Origin: Bacteroidales bacterium
GTDB lineage: Bacteria > Bacteroidota > Bacteroidia > Bacteroidales > Muribaculaceae
Length of the DNA: 6,857 bases
Direction: 5' to 3'
Assembly (NCBI GenBank): GCA_004557565.1
Contig: SFGS01000092.1
Coordinates: 1-6,857 of the forward strand
In this document: positions 6,743 through 6,857 of the stretch, piece after piece
Position numbering within the stretch: position 1 is the first letter of the stretch
How the letters are laid out: every line of letters starts with the position of its first letter
Notes under the pieces: model-generated
The model's input: only the letters and a program-made list of their open reading frames with translations
Told to the model about the DNA's origin: nothing
Databases searched by the model: none
Made by a program: the position numbers and the translations under genes

Positions 6743-6820
6743 TTTTGCCATGTCAGATTTTTCACTTATCTTAGTGTTGCAAAAAGAAAACAAGCAAAAC
6801 TCTAATATGACATGGCAAAA
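6743..6820 (+). promoter_or_regulatory. Inverted repeat covering the transposase start codon
   Basis: Seen: the 13 bases 6743-6755 (TTTTGCCATGTCA) are the exact reverse complement of 6808-6820 (TGACATGGCAAAA), which contains the transposase ATG at 6812. In RNA that begins upstream, the start codon would lie in this stem. A second, imperfect pair (AGTGTTGC 6773-6780, GCAAAACT 6795-6802) could stack inside it. Confidence 0.65.
6744..6774 (+). promoter_or_regulatory. Predicted internal transposase promoter
   Basis: Seen: TTTG at 6744-6747, a 19-bp spacer, and TATCTTAG at 6767-6774, which matches TAnnTTTG at five of six defined positions. Transcription would start near 6780, leaving about 30 nt before the ATG and excluding the left arm of the inverted repeat at 6743-6755. 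Confidence 0.45.
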
Positions 6821-6857
6821 ATACAAATTAAATCTGAGAAACTCACACCTTTTGGAG
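6812..6857 (+). CDS. IS1380-family transposase, N-terminal fragment cut by window end
   Basis: Only 15 codons are visible: MAKIQIKSEKLTPFG. This closely resembles the N-terminus I know from Bacteroidales IS1380-family transposases (MAKxQIKSEKLTPFGGIF), which are DDE enzymes that cut and join the IS ends. No catalytic residues fall inside the window. The family call rests on this short, distinctive stretch, and whether the gene is intact cannot be judged. The start codon lies in the 3' arm of the 6743-6820 inverted repeat. Confidence 0.7.
   Translation, partial: MAKIQIKSEKLTPFG

Larger units (their letters stand above)
6717..6857 (+). mobile_element. Left end of an IS1380-type insertion sequence (runs off window)
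   Basis: Inferred from the transposase start at 6812 and an end-like structure at 6717-6741: CCTGAGCAAC and GTTGCCCAGG form a 10-base inverted pair with one mismatch around AAAAA. The IS boundary is my estimate. The right end and any target duplication lie outside the window, so neither the terminal repeat nor completeness can be confirmed. It sits 147 bp after the DUF3108 stop and appears to disrupt no gene here. Confidence 0.6.

Overview
The window reads as chromosomal DNA from a gut-type Bacteroidales bacterium, in the neighbourhood of Muribaculaceae, Prevotellaceae or Bacteroidaceae. The basis is the Bacteroides-like SpeA, TruA, C69 dipeptidase and DUF3108 proteins, Bacteroidetes-style promoter motifs (TTTG ... 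TAnnTTTG), A-rich leaders without Shine-Dalgarno sites, and an IS1380-type transposase start at the right edge. All genes lie on the + strand. The genus is an inference.

Layout: 1-252 is a leader with a small hairpin, a G-run cluster and a good promoter candidate. It is followed by speA (biosynthetic arginine decarboxylase), whose homologous reading frame begins at an apparent ATT codon at 253, 41 codons before the first ATG. truA (tRNA pseudouridine synthase) follows 6 bp after speA, probably in the same transcript. The spacer 2914-3265 holds a decayed copy of a palindromic repeat. Next comes a secreted C69/U34-family dipeptidase (3266-4933), then an 850-bp spacer (4934-5783) built almost entirely from inverted repeats. 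A secreted or periplasmic DUF3108 protein (5784-6569) follows, and at 6717 the left end of an insertion sequence begins and runs off the window.

The genes are ordinary housekeeping and envelope genes: polyamine synthesis, tRNA modification, peptide hydrolysis and an envelope protein of unknown role. The unusual content is non-coding. At 5250-5342 two GTAG-headed hairpins face each other like a REP/BIME pair, with paired base changes that preserve the stem. The same unit occurs in degenerate form at 2953-3027 in the opposite orientation (59 of 75 positions identical, no gaps). Around the 5250-5342 pair lies a roughly 700-bp imperfect palindrome, and its right arm carries a further perfect 27-bp inverted repeat. 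At the IS end, a 13-bp perfect inverted repeat would bury the transposase start codon in read-through transcripts but not in transcripts from the IS's own predicted promoter. I see no CRISPR array, tRNA, rRNA, defence cassette or clearly new protein system.
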